A stretch of 64,000 bases of DNA from UBA11524 sp963642705 (GCA_963642705.1 CAVIHU010000007.1:27398-91397), one strand, 5' to 3'; shown: positions 46,426 to 54,578, numbered from the stretch's first letter. The notes: generated by a model not told the origin, from the sequence alone. Program-made: numbers and translations.

Positions 46426-46710
46426 TTACTCGACAATCGCCAGAATATCGTTCTGGCGGACAATGATCAGCTCTTCGCCGTCGATTTTGACTTCCGTGCC
46501 AGCATACTTGCTGTAAATAACCTTCTGGCCAACGGTCACCTGCATGGTGATTTCCTTGCCGTCGACATTGCCGCCGGGACCCACCGCGATGACAACTGCC
46601 ATCTGCGGCTTTTCCTTCGCGGCACTGGTCAGAATCAGGCCGGACTTTGTCGTTTCCTCTGCTTCTACATTCTTGATGACGACACGGTCACCCAAAGGCT
46701 TAACGGTCAT
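46426..46710 (-). CDS. groES: Co-chaperonin GroES (10 kDa)
   Basis: 94 residues. PLGDRVVIKNVEAEETTKSGL start, mobile loop TKSGLILTSAAKEKPQ, GQKVIYSKYAGTEVKIDGEE and the closing DILAIVE. Caps GroEL. AAGGAGGA precedes ATG. First gene of the groESL operon, 40 bases before groEL. Confidence 0.98.
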   Translation of the reverse strand: MTVKPLGDRVVIKNVEAEETTKSGLILTSAAKEKPQMAVVIAVGPGGNVDGKEITMQVTVGQKVIYSKYAGTEVKIDGEELIIVRQNDILAIVE

Positions 46711-46746
46711 GAGATAAATCCTCCTTAACGTGCGTTCCTTGAGTTG

Positions 46747-46773
46747 TTAGCACTCATCAAAGTTGAGTGCTAA
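46747..46773 (-). promoter_or_regulatory. CIRCE element (HrcA operator)
   Basis: TTAGCACTC-N9-GAGTGCTAA, a perfect CIRCE inverted repeat, in the groES leader just downstream of the predicted transcription start. HrcA itself is not in the window. Confidence 0.97.
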
Positions 46774-46785
46774 TCAACAGTGAGT

Positions 46786-46814
46786 ATTATGTACCAAAAC
46801 GCGTCAATATGCAA
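46786..46814 (-). promoter_or_regulatory. Promoter of groES-groEL
   Basis: Minus strand TTGCAT (46809-46814), 17-base spacer, CATAAT (46786-46791). The sequence GGTACATAATACT here also occurs in the + promoter at 49,487. Confidence 0.6.
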
Positions 46815-46881
46815 GCGAACGGACGTTCTAATTGCAAAAAAATTTCTGCGCCCCGTTGCCCTGTACTCCGGACGAAAAATA

Positions 46882-46890
46882 TGCTACAAT
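46882..46890 (+). promoter_or_regulatory. Extended -10 promoter of the ncRNA unit
   Basis: TGCTACAAT (46882-46890) is an extended -10; no clear -35 box. Transcription would start around 46,895-46,898. Confidence 0.6.
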
Positions 46891-47110
46891 TTTAGCGGAT
46901 TCCGCAGCCGATCAAGGTGCAAATTGACCGGTCACGCCTGCGGAGGTGTACTTTTACAGCCGGTTGGAAAATGACGGCGCTTTCTGCATTCTTTTGCGGC
47001 ACTGCTCCGTAGCCAATGCTTTGCCCGGCAGCGAATGTTTGACTGGGGTTTTCCGCTAAACCCTGCAAGGGAGAAGGAAAAAGGGAAGAAGACCACTCTT
47101 CCCTCTTTTT
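46891..47110 (+). ncRNA. Probable stand-alone structured non-coding RNA, 6S-like in outline
   Basis: About 215 bases from promoter to rho-independent terminator with no credible ORF. TTTAGCGGA (46891-46899) is the perfect complement of TCCGCTAAA (47052-47060), forming a closing stem over 150 bases. Inside it, CCGCAG (46902-46907) pairs with CTGCGG (46938-46943), and GCCGG-TTGG with CCAA...CCGGC gives a second long hairpin (about 46964-47025). The terminator is AGGGAAGA/TCTTCCCT (47082-47104) plus T run. Size and layout resemble 6S RNA; SRP RNA, tmRNA and RNase P motifs are absent. The name is not proven. Confidence 0.5.
47082..47110 (+). terminator. Terminator of the ncRNA unit
   Basis: AGGGAAGA (47082-47089) pairs with TCTTCCCT (47097-47104), then C and five T. 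Confidence 0.85.
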
Positions 47111-47167
47111 AGCGATTGATGGGCGCTATCTGCATACAGCTTTCGTGTGTTAATAGGAGTAATCTTG

Positions 47168-48235
47168 ATGAAGGAATTGATTGCTGAGCTTTTGCTCGAA
47201 TGGTACGATGCCAATGCCCGCACCCTGCCGTGGCGCGGCGATGTCACCCCTTACCAGACGTGGGTCAGCGAAACGATGCTTCAGCAGACGCGCGTGGAAA
47301 CCGTGCTGCACTACTATCCTCGATTCATCGGGCGTTTTCCGACGATTGAAGCCCTCGCGTCAGCGGACGAAGCGGATGTCCTCAAGTGCTGGGAGGGACT
47401 GGGGTATTACTCCCGTGCACGCAATCTCCATCAGGCGGCGCAGCAGGTCATGACGGACTTCGGCGGTGAAATACCGAAGAGCATCGAGCAACTCCGGCAG
47501 CTCCGCGGCGTCGGCGCGTACACGGCGGGTGCCATCGCGAGCATCGCGTTCGGGCAACGGACTGCTGCAGTTGACGGCAACGCGATTCGCGTCATCAGCC
47601 GCGTGCTGGGTATCCGGGAAAATGTCGGCATCCCGTCCGTGCGCAGGCGGCTTGAGGAAGCGGCGAATGCACTTGTTCCGGCAGAACGTCCGGGTGATTT
47701 CAATCAGGCGGTGATGGATATCGGCGCGACGGTTTGCGTGCCGGGTACGCCGTCATGTGAGAAATGTCCGCTTAGCAGGGTGTGCAGTGCGCTGGTCGAG
47801 GGTGATGCGGATGAGCTGCCGGTTCTTCCAAACAAGAATCCACCGAAGGTGCTCGAATATGATGTTCTGCTGATTCGTTGCGGCGACCGTCTGCTGATGC
47901 GTCAGCGGACGGAAGCGATGCTCAAGGGACTGTGGGTGTTCCCAATGGTGCCGGGACATGCGGCAAAGTCAGCCTGGCGGTCGTTGGGTAGAAATTTCAG
48001 CGTGTCAGCGATGAGCGTTCAGCCTGCCGGCGAGGCGAAGCACATTTTCACGCATCAGGTGTGGCAGATGAAGCTTTATCGGATGGAAACGGCAGATGAC
48101 AATGCTCCGGCAGGATATCGTTATGTCACCATGGCGGAGATGGAAGAGCTGACCATCCCGACGGCAATGAAGGCTGTCGTAGCGGAAGCAAAAAAATGGC
48201 TGGGGACGCAGGAAGCATCCGCCAGCAAAGAGTAA
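47168..48235 (+). CDS. mutY: Adenine DNA glycosylase MutY
   Basis: 355 residues. Removes adenine mispaired with 8-oxoguanine. Helix-hairpin-helix and Asp in LRGVGAYTAGAIASIAFG...VDGN (catalytic Asp after the HhH), catalytic Glu in SETMLQQTRVETV, the 4Fe-4S site C-x6-C-x2-C-x5-C in CVPGTPSCEKCPLSRVC, and a C-terminal NUDIX-like domain that reads 8-oxoG. ATG 47168 was chosen for AGGAG eight bases upstream; in-frame TTG codons before it lack one. Confidence 0.96.
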   Translation: MKELIAELLLEWYDANARTLPWRGDVTPYQTWVSETMLQQTRVETVLHYYPRFIGRFPTIEALASADEADVLKCWEGLGYYSRARNLHQAAQQVMTDFGGEIPKSIEQLRQLRGVGAYTAGAIASIAFGQRTAAVDGNAIRVISRVLGIRENVGIPSVRRRLEEAANALVPAERPGDFNQAVMDIGATVCVPGTPSCEKCPLSRVCSALVEGDADELPVLPNKNPPKVLEYDVLLIRCGDRLLMRQRTEAMLKGLWVFPMVPGHAAKSAWRSLGRNFSVSAMSVQPAGEAKHIFTHQVWQMKLYRMETADDNAPAGYRYVTMAEMEELTIPTAMKAVVAEAKKWLGTQEASASKE

Positions 48236-48244
48236 GAAGGTCAT

Positions 48245-48976
48245 TTACAGGCTCTTGAGTACGCCGCCGATGTCGAAGTGACGCGTTTCCCCCTCAAATC
48301 CGCAGAAGGAGAAATCATTGCCCAGACGGCGAAGCTCCGTGCGAATCTGCTGCTCTGGGAGTACCTCGGCATCATAATTAACAGCAAAATGCGAAATATA
48401 TGCATTTTTCATGACGGAAATTCCAAGCGCATCACAGCACCAATCAAGATAGCGCGTGTTGTTGACATGACCGTTGAGGTCAATGTCGGAATAGCAGGGG
48501 ACACGGTTGACTGTGTCGAGCGTGCCGGAAACCTCGGTGACAGGCGCAGGCAGCCCGAGCGGTGCAATCAGGTCGGAATTGTCCGGCAGATAGCCCTTGA
48601 CGAGGTCAGGCATAATCATGTGACGCGTCGTGAGGTCGAGCAGCACCCAGAGCGTTGCAGCTCTCCCGATTTCGCCTCCCGATGCATTCTTAAACACATA
48701 ATAGCGCGGAAAAAAGCAGCGCCGTATCGCCATCGGAAACGTCTCAATCGAGAGGGTTTCCTCGAAAGCAGGGTATCGATCCATATCGACCTCGACGCGC
48801 GTCAGTACCCACGCGGCATTCTTGCGAAGGAGCGCGTTTCTGCCGACGCCGAGCTTTTCAGAATGCTGCCCGGCAGCCTCCTGCATGACGGAAAGAAGCG
48901 CACTCGGCTTCATGCGCGCGTTTAAATCAGTTTGGTAGGAACGGACGGCAAAGTTTTCCTGATACGTTTTCAGCAT
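48245..48976 (-). CDS. Acyl-ACP thioesterase, FatA/TE14 type
   Basis: 243 residues as a double hot-dog fold. It begins MLKTYQENFAVRSYQTDLNA and has the catalytic DIDLNGHVNNTRYLDW (Asn/His) near residue 170 in the second half. Releases free fatty acids from acyl-carrier protein, setting chain length. Start ATG 48976 has AAGGAAG upstream; a longer open frame upstream is not supported. Convergent with mutY; the abrB-like gene lies upstream on the same strand. Confidence 0.86.
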   Translation of the reverse strand: MLKTYQENFAVRSYQTDLNARMKPSALLSVMQEAAGQHSEKLGVGRNALLRKNAAWVLTRVEVDMDRYPAFEETLSIETFPMAIRRCFFPRYYVFKNASGGEIGRAATLWVLLDLTTRHMIMPDLVKGYLPDNSDLIAPLGLPAPVTEVSGTLDTVNRVPCYSDIDLNGHVNNTRYLDWCCDALGISVMKNAYISHFAVNYDAEVLPEQQIRTELRRLGNDFSFCGFEGETRHFDIGGVLKSL

Positions 48977-49076
48977 AGGTGGCAGTCTTCCTTTCAGCTG
49001 CTTCGGAACCGGCAGCAAGAATACAATGAAGGCAACACGCGCAATGCTGTGCTGCCTTCGAGTTGGACTTTTTCGG

Positions 49077-49328
49077 TCAATCCTTGGAATCGCGGAGCTC
49101 GGCGAGGCAATTCTTGCAGACGAGCTTGCCCTTATATGGGATGACATCGCGTGCATCAGAGCAGAAGATGCAGCTCGGATGATACTTCTTGAGGATGATC
49201 TGATCGCCGTCGACAAAGATCTCGAGCATGTCCTTCACGCCGATGTCCATGGTACGGCGCAGTTCAATGGGAAGTACGATTCTGCCGAGCGTATCAAGCT
49301 GACGTACCACACCGGTAGACTTCATCAT
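49077..49328 (-). CDS. AbrB/SpoVT-family regulator with a C-terminal zinc ribbon
   Basis: 83 residues. The swapped-hairpin DNA-binding domain is MKSTGVVRQLDTLGRIVLPIELRR in character (Arg residues of AbrB are in place), followed by a CIFC/CKNC zinc ribbon (about 52-76), a form common in Clostridia. Such transition-state regulators control many late-growth genes. AAAGGAG lies before ATG 49328; ATG 49325 is possible. It has its own strong promoter. Confidence 0.9.
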   Translation of the reverse strand: MMKSTGVVRQLDTLGRIVLPIELRRTMDIGVKDMLEIFVDGDQIILKKYHPSCIFCSDARDVIPYKGKLVCKNCLAELRDSKD

Positions 49329-49416
49329 AGAGAAAACACTCCTTTAAGCGGTTGATTCTGTATGCAGAAATGAATCACACCTCCAATAGTTATACATTCC
49401 TACATAATCTATGTGA

Positions 49417-49445
49417 ATTCTACCTCTTTATTCTGAACATGTCAA
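49417..49445 (-). promoter_or_regulatory. Promoter of the abrB-like gene
   Basis: Minus strand TTGACA (49440-49445), 17-base spacer, TAGAAT (49417-49422). Confidence 0.8.
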
Positions 49446-49463
49446 GTTATTCCGAAAATTCTT

Positions 49464-49492
49464 TTGACAAATTTGCAAAATTATGGTACATA
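49464..49492 (+). promoter_or_regulatory. Promoter reading into the region ahead of the HutP-family gene
   Basis: TTGACA (49464-49469), 17-base spacer, TACATA (49487-49492), divergent from the abrB promoter. No gene starts within 200 bases, so it should make a long leader or a small RNA. Confidence 0.7.
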
Positions 49493-49498
49493 ATACTG

Positions 49499-49910
49499 AA
49501 AACCTGACTGATTCAGGTGCAAATACGGTCAATTGCAACAGTTGGCATTTGTCAAAATATGAAAATGGTTTCATGAATTGGTTACCTGAGATAACGCACT
49601 ATAGCTGCACTTCAATTGCCGGAGGATCGATGGGTGTGAGGAAATCCCTTTAAAAACGAGCTGAATCAGCGATAGAAGCAGCAGTTGCATAACCAAAGGG
49701 GAAAACAGTTGAAGGCGGTGAACGGATGACAGGAGCTTTTTACCAAACTCTACCAGAGATGCCTGCAGATTCCGCAAGAGACTTCGTCCTCTTGACCCGT
49801 TTCGCGAAAGAGGTTCGCCATTTGCAGGCCGGTTCCGCGTGCCGACGAAGAAGGGGGAAGAAGGAGAAAAGGGAACGAAGATGAAAAGAGACGAAGTCCC
49901 CTCTTGCGGG
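49499..49910 (+). ncRNA. Structured non-coding region or long leader before the HutP-family gene
   Basis: No credible gene of normal size. A 17-bp stem joins CCGCAAGAG-ACTTCGTC (49772-49788) to GACGAAGT-ccc-CTCTTGCGG (49890-49909) with a 3-base bulge. GCCTGCA (49761-49767) also matches TGCAGGC (49822-49828) in a crossing or alternative pairing, and AAGAG/CTCTT offers a local hairpin within the first arm: mutually exclusive folds of attenuator type. A 7-codon ORF with GGAGG (ATG 49631) and a 52-codon frame from ATG 49726 exist but look weak. No rho-independent terminator is seen at its end. Confidence 0.4.
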
Positions 49911-49932
49911 AAACCGAGAAAACATGTATAAT
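49904..49932 (+). promoter_or_regulatory. Promoter of the HutP-cmk operon
   Basis: TTGCGG (49904-49909), 17-base spacer, TATAAT (49927-49932). The -35 box is also the end of the long stem of the upstream region, so read-through RNA and this promoter share bases. Confidence 0.75.
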
Positions 49933-49965
49933 AAGCCGGAAAGAGAATAAAGAGAGGAATGCTAC

Positions 49966-50391
49966 GTGAATATGATTGATACGACCGGCAGCAGCAGGGC
50001 GGCAGCGACCGCCGCCATCCAGCTGGCCATGACGACAACACGCGAGGAAGAAGCTGCGCTGAAGGCACAACTTGCGGAGAAAAAAATCATGGGTGCTGCG
50101 TCTGATTTCGGCGGAAGCTTTGTCGATACCATGATGAAAATGATCGAACGTTCGGTTGTAGCGGCGAAGCGCGAGGGGGTCATCAGCGACACACATCACG
50201 AGGAAGGCGCGGTTGCAGGCGCGGCGCATGATGCCGTCATTCAGGTGAGCGAAAAGGCAATCGGCTTTTCGGTTGGCGGAAAAATCGGCATTGCGCGTAC
50301 GGGCGAGCATGTCGCGGTTGCGGTGTTCTTCACCGTCGGGCTGGTGCATCTGAACGAGGTCGTTGTCGGCATGGGTCATCGTGCAATTTGA
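49966..50391 (+). CDS. HutP-family RNA-binding regulator
   Basis: 141 residues from GTG 49966 (AGAGGAA about eight bases upstream; ATG 49972 would be too far from it). The family core is visible: HHEEGAVAGAAHDAV matches the metal-binding His region of B. subtilis HutP (His 73/77), and the end VVGMGHRAI matches its GINHI tail. HutP binds UAG triplets in hut mRNA with His and Mg and prevents termination. No hut genes are near: the neighbours are cmk and plsC, so a different target is likely. The structured region upstream is a candidate for autoregulation. Confidence 0.8.
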   Translation: MNMIDTTGSSRAAATAAIQLAMTTTREEEAALKAQLAEKKIMGAASDFGGSFVDTMMKMIERSVVAAKREGVISDTHHEEGAVAGAAHDAVIQVSEKAIGFSVGGKIGIARTGEHVAVAVFFTVGLVHLNEVVVGMGHRAI

Positions 50392-50406
50392 AGGGAGAGA
50401 CAGAAG

Positions 50407-51090
50407 ATGCTGAATATCGCAATGGACGGTCCTGTCGGGGCCGGAAAATCAAGCATTGCCGACGCTGTGGCGAAGCGGCTGGATATCCTGCACCTTGATA
50501 CGGGGGCGATGTACCGTGCGGTCGGACTGACGGCGCTGGAAAAGCAGGTCGATGTGTCGGATGAGCGGGCGGTGACGGCATTGTGCGAAACGCTGCGGAT
50601 CGCAGTGCGTCATGGCGAGGACGGTCAGCATACGCTGGTGGACGGCCGGGACGTGACAGGCATGATTCGCACACCGGAGGTCAGCATGGCTGCATCGACT
50701 GTGGCGAAATATCAGGGTGTGCGCACGGCAATGGTGGCGCTTCAGCGCAGACTCGCCGCGGAAACGCCGATGCTGGTGGACGGACGCGACATCTGCACGC
50801 GCGTGCTGCCGGATGCGAAGGTGAAAATCTTTCTGACCGCGAGCGCGGAGGAACGTGCACGCCGCCGCTATCTCGAGATGACGGTGAAGGGTATGGCGGC
50901 GGATTATGAGACTGTGCTGCACGAGCTTCGGGCACGCGACGCGCAGGACATGAACCGTGCGGTTGACCCGCTTCGTCCGGCAGCGGATGCCGTGACGGTC
51001 GATACGACGTGCATGTCGTTTGAGGAGGTCGTGGCGGAAATTCTCCGCATTGTCGCAGAAAAAACAACAGATGGAGGAGAGCAGGCGTGA
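50407..51090 (+). CDS. cmk: Cytidylate kinase
   Basis: 227 residues. Walker A DGPVGAGKSS near residue 6, LHLDTGAMYRAVGL, VDGRDVTGMIRTPEV and the LID region with DGRDICTRVLPDA. Phosphorylates CMP and dCMP. Fifteen bases after the HutP-family gene; its stop overlaps the plsC GTG start (GTGA). Confidence 0.96.
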   Translation: MLNIAMDGPVGAGKSSIADAVAKRLDILHLDTGAMYRAVGLTALEKQVDVSDERAVTALCETLRIAVRHGEDGQHTLVDGRDVTGMIRTPEVSMAASTVAKYQGVRTAMVALQRRLAAETPMLVDGRDICTRVLPDAKVKIFLTASAEERARRRYLEMTVKGMAADYETVLHELRARDAQDMNRAVDPLRPAADAVTVDTTCMSFEEVVAEILRIVAEKTTDGGEQA

Positions 51091-51752
51091 GCGAAGAGAA
51101 CGCCATTCAGCCGAAGAAAAAGCCCGTTCAGCACAGCATTGCGCTGCCGGGAAAGCATACGGCACTGTACACGTTTGCGCGCGCGCTGTTGAGCTTCTTC
51201 ATGCACGTGTTGTTTTTCCTGCGCTGCGACGGCCAGGAGAAGCTGAATCTCGATGCGCCGTACCTGATCATCGGCAACCATACATCGATGGCGGATCCGA
51301 TCATCATGGCGGTGCTGAACCGAAGGTACGAAATCAATTTCCTGGGCAAACGCGAGCTGGCGGATGTTCCGGTCATTGGCAAAATTCTCCTTCGCCTGCA
51401 CATGATTCCTGTTGACCGGCATCACAGCGACATGGAGGCAATGCGCACCTGCCTGAAGGTGACAAGGGTTGGCGGCGTGCTGGGCATTTTTCCCGAGGGT
51501 ACACGGCACAAGGAAGGTATTATGGAACACATGGAGTCGGGCGTGGCACTGATTGCACTTCGAAGCGGTGTGCCGATGATCCCGATGTATATCGATGGCA
51601 AGCCGCGACTGTTCCGGCGGATGCGTGTGACGGTCGGCGATCCGATTCCGATGGACGACCTGCGCGAGCGTGGCGTCAACAAGGAGACTTGTCAGGCGCT
51701 GCTCGAGCGGATTACGGAAGTTTACCGCGAAATGGCGAAGCAGAAAGCGTAA
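51087..51752 (+). CDS. plsC: 1-acyl-sn-glycerol-3-phosphate acyltransferase
   Basis: 221 residues from GTG 51087, overlapping the cmk stop. Acyltransferase box NHTSMAD (H-x4-D), FPEGTRH and the PMIPMYIDG strand. An N-terminal hydrophobic helix (LLSFFMHVLFFLR) anchors it to the membrane. Makes phosphatidic acid from lysophosphatidic acid. The cmk-plsC-ispH/rpsA order is common in Clostridia. Confidence 0.93.
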   Translation: MSEENAIQPKKKPVQHSIALPGKHTALYTFARALLSFFMHVLFFLRCDGQEKLNLDAPYLIIGNHTSMADPIIMAVLNRRYEINFLGKRELADVPVIGKILLRLHMIPVDRHHSDMEAMRTCLKVTRVGGVLGIFPEGTRHKEGIMEHMESGVALIALRSGVPMIPMYIDGKPRLFRRMRVTVGDPIPMDDLRERGVNKETCQALLERITEVYREMAKQKA

Positions 51753-51895
51753 ATTTCCCGTCAGGCATGCTTTTGGGCGGAAGTTTCTGATTTTCTCAAA
51801 AAAAATTTCGAAAAAAGCAGGAAAACAGAAATTCGTGTAGAAAGATAAAAGAAGTCGGTAGTATGCTTGATGATTTTGAAAGGATGCAAGCTGAC

Positions 51896-53860
51896 ATGCC
51901 CATTGAAGTTGCGGCACATGCGGGATTCTGCATGGGCGTGCGCAGAGCGGTTGAAAGCGCGCTGCGTGTTGCTGAAAGCGGTGTTCCATCGTGCACGCTG
52001 GGGGAGCTGATCCACAACCCGCTGGTTGTTGAAAAGCTTCGGCAGCTCGGTATTCCTCCTGTATCCTCGGCAGAAGAGGCGGCAGGCAGACAGGTGCTCA
52101 TCCGCAGCCACGGCGTAGCGCCGGAAGTCATCAAGCAGCTGACAGACGTCGGCTGCACCATTGTTGACCTGACCTGCCCGTTCGTGGATAAGCTCCACCG
52201 GGTCGTGGCAGAGGAGACGAGTGATACCTGTCCGCTGATTATGGTCGGTGAACGGGATCATCCCGAGGTCAGGGGCACGTGCGGCTGGGCACGCGGTCAG
52301 GTGTATGTCATCGCGACGCCCGAGGAAGCGGCAGCGCTGCCGGATTTTGAAACGGCTGCTGCGGCCGTTCAGACGACGTTTCCACCTGATAAGTGGGACA
52401 TGATTGTCGCCGTCCTTCGCGGAAAGGTGCATTACCTGCGCGAGCATAACACCATCTGCAATGCGACCGCTGTCCGGCAGCAGGAGGCAAAGAAGCTTGC
52501 CGCGGCATCCGATGCGATGATTGTCATCGGCGGAAGGACGAGCGCGAATACGCGCAAGCTCGAGGAAGCATGCAGAAAGCTTTGCCCCAGAACAATTTTG
52601 GTAGAGTGCGCGGCGGAGATCCCGCCTGCCTTTGCAAATATTCATTCCGATAAAATTGGAATAACCGCCGGCGCATCCACGCCGGATGGTTCATTAGAGG
52701 AGGTTCTTACTCACATGACCGACAACGAAAACATGGCTCAGTCCACCGAACTCACCATGGACGCCGTCGTGGCGACTGTAACGCGCATCAAGCCCGGTCA
52801 GACGGTTACCGGCAAGGTTGTGCAGGTGACTGATGACGAAGTGTTTGTGAACATTGGCTACAAGGCCGATGGCATCATCAAGCGAGCCGATCTGACACAG
52901 CAGGACGTCAAGGAAGGCGACGAAATCGAAGCCGAAATCGTTAAGGTAAACGACGGCGAAGGCAATGTCGTCCTGTCCCAGCGCAACATCGTCAACCGCA
53001 AGGCGTGGGAAGCGCTCATCGCCAAGTATGAGGCTGGTGAATACGTCAAGGGCGTCGGCAAGGAAGCCGTTAAGGGCGGCCTGCTGGCGGACGTGGAAGG
53101 GGTTCGTGCTTTCGTGCCCGCTTCTCAGCTCGCGCAGCACTATATCGACAAGATTGAAGAATTTGTCGGCAAGGAAATGGATCTGAAGATCATCGAGGTC
53201 GACAAGCAGAAGAAGCGCATCGTTGCGTCCCGCAAGGCTGTTATTGCTGAGCAGACCGCTGCCCGCAAGCAGGCTGCCTGGGCGAACCTCGAAGAGGGCG
53301 CCATCATCCACGGCATCGTCCGCCGCCTGACCAACTTCGGCGCATTTGTCGATGTTGGCGGTGTTGACGGTCTGATTCACATCACTGACCTGTCCTGGGG
53401 TCACATCAACCATCCGTCTGAAGTGGTCAAGCCCAATCAGGAGGTTGATGTCAAGATTCTGTCCCTTGACCGCGATCGCGAGCGCATTCAGCTTGGCTAC
53501 AAGCAGCTTCAGCCCCGTCCGTGGGACAATGCTGCCGAGCGTTATCCGGAAGGCTGCATCGTCGAGGGCAAGGTTGTCCGCATTGCTGACTTCGGCGCGT
53601 TTGTTGAGCTGCAGCCCGGTCTGGACGGTCTGGTGCATATCTCCCAGTGCGCGACGAACCGCATCGCGAAGGTTACCGATGCCGTGCAGGAAGGCCAGAT
53701 TGTCCGTGTGAAGGTGCTTAGCGTTGACACCGAGAAGAAGCGCATCTCTCTGTCCATCCGTCAGGCGGCGGAGGAGGAATTCTCCTTCGACGATGAGGAA
53801 ATGGCAGAGGCTGCTCCTGCGGAAGAAGCGCCTGCTGAGGACGCGCCTGCGCAGGAGTAA
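51896..53860 (+). CDS. ispH-rpsA: IspH fused to ribosomal protein S1 (four S1 domains)
   Basis: 654 residues. Residues 1 to about 275 are 4-hydroxy-3-methylbut-2-enyl diphosphate reductase: the three cluster cysteines are in AGFCMGVRRAV, LTCPFVDK and TICNATAVRQ. From about 295 come four S1 RNA-binding domains, ending with GLVHISQ. The fusion is well known in Clostridia. ATG 51896 gives the canonical N-terminus; ATG 51863 is also in frame. Inside, AGAGGAGG (52696-52703) stands 11 bases before an in-frame ATG at 52715 (MTDNENMAQST), so a free S1 protein may also be made. Confidence 0.95.
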   Translation: MPIEVAAHAGFCMGVRRAVESALRVAESGVPSCTLGELIHNPLVVEKLRQLGIPPVSSAEEAAGRQVLIRSHGVAPEVIKQLTDVGCTIVDLTCPFVDKLHRVVAEETSDTCPLIMVGERDHPEVRGTCGWARGQVYVIATPEEAAALPDFETAAAAVQTTFPPDKWDMIVAVLRGKVHYLREHNTICNATAVRQQEAKKLAAASDAMIVIGGRTSANTRKLEEACRKLCPRTILVECAAEIPPAFANIHSDKIGITAGASTPDGSLEEVLTHMTDNENMAQSTELTMDAVVATVTRIKPGQTVTGKVVQVTDDEVFVNIGYKADGIIKRADLTQQDVKEGDEIEAEIVKVNDGEGNVVLSQRNIVNRKAWEALIAKYEAGEYVKGVGKEAVKGGLLADVEGVRAFVPASQLAQHYIDKIEEFVGKEMDLKIIEVDKQKKRIVASRKAVIAEQTAARKQAAWANLEEGAIIHGIVRRLTNFGAFVDVGGVDGLIHITDLSWGHINHPSEVVKPNQEVDVKILSLDRDRERIQLGYKQLQPRPWDNAAERYPEGCIVEGKVVRIADFGAFVELQPGLDGLVHISQCATNRIAKVTDAVQEGQIVRVKVLSVDTEKKRISLSIRQAAEEEFSFDDEEMAEAAPAEEAPAEDAPAQE

Positions 53861-53880
53861 TCCGTTCATATCGTCCCTGA

Positions 53881-53917
53881 GCAGGAGGCAAGTGAAGAGC
53901 TTGTCTCCTGCTTTCTT
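53881..53917 (+). terminator. Terminator after ispH-rpsA
   Basis: GCAGGAGGCAAG (53881-53892) pairs with CTTGTCTCCTGC (53900-53911) with one mismatch, then a T-rich tail. Confidence 0.75.
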
Positions 53918-53951
53918 CTATTTCTATTTTCGATTGGCACGGAGGAACGCA

Positions 53952-54578
53952 ATGCGTTGCATCATCCTGACGCCGCTCTATGACGGCGCTGATCTCGACT
54001 GGATTACCCCGAGGGATGACGATTTCCTTATCTGCGCAGACGGCGGATTGGCGGCGGCGCAGCGGTGCGACCTGCATCCGGCGCTGCTTGTGGGTGATTT
54101 CGACTCGATGCCGCAGGGTGTGTCGGCGGATGTTCCGACCATTCGGCTGCCGGTGGAGAAGGACGATACAGACCTCGTCGTCTGCATCCGCGAAGGACGC
54201 GAGCGCGGCTGTCGTGAGTTCATCCTGGCAGGCAGCATCGGCGGACGCTTCGATCACACGCTTGCAAGCCTTCAATGTGCGGCGGACTGTGCTATGCGCG
54301 GCGAACAGGCATGGCTGGTCAATCGGCAGAACCGCTTGACCGTCCTTGCACCAGGCACCTACATGCTGCCGCGCATGGGTAACCGCAAGTTGTCGCTGCT
54401 GGCCTATTCGCCGGAGGTGACGGGCGTAACGCTGAAGGGTGCGAAGTGGGAGCTGACGGATTATTCACTGTCGTACCGCTATCCGCTGGGATGCAGCAAC
54501 GAATTCGCTGCGGATGCGGTCGCGCTGTCTTTCACCGAGGGACTGCTGATGGTTTCGTATTGCAGGGATCTGTGCTGA
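53952..54578 (+). CDS. Thiamine pyrophosphokinase
   Basis: 208 residues. Converts thiamine to thiamine diphosphate. CADGGLAAA, VGDFDS (metal-binding), EKDDTDL and GGRFDHTLASL are the family motifs; the C-terminal thiamine-binding region TDYSLSYRYPLGCSNEF is present. GGAGGAA precedes ATG 53952; longer frames upstream lie over rpsA. Confidence 0.93.
   Translation: MRCIILTPLYDGADLDWITPRDDDFLICADGGLAAAQRCDLHPALLVGDFDSMPQGVSADVPTIRLPVEKDDTDLVVCIREGRERGCREFILAGSIGGRFDHTLASLQCAADCAMRGEQAWLVNRQNRLTVLAPGTYMLPRMGNRKLSLLAYSPEVTGVTLKGAKWELTDYSLSYRYPLGCSNEFAADAVALSFTEGLLMVSYCRDLC

Noticed and set aside
49031..49056. Terminator after the abrB-like gene
   Set aside because: An 8-bp stem (GGCAACAC/GTGCTGCC) exists but no real T run follows on the minus strand.
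49726..49884. 52-codon + strand frame before the HutP gene
   Set aside because: Weak ribosome-binding site, codon use unlike the neighbours and an Arg/Lys-only tail from purine-rich DNA; the RNA-structure reading is stronger, though it is not excluded.
49499..49910. RNase P RNA or tmRNA
   Set aside because: The length fits and a GAGGAAATCC string resembles the P-RNA motif, but the other conserved P-RNA regions are absent and there is no tmRNA-like 5' end or CCA-type 3' end.
49571..50068. Minus-strand frame of 165 codons over the HutP leader region
   Set aside because: Low-complexity Ser/Pro/Phe sequence, overlaps the hutP start and its promoter; no ribosome-binding site.
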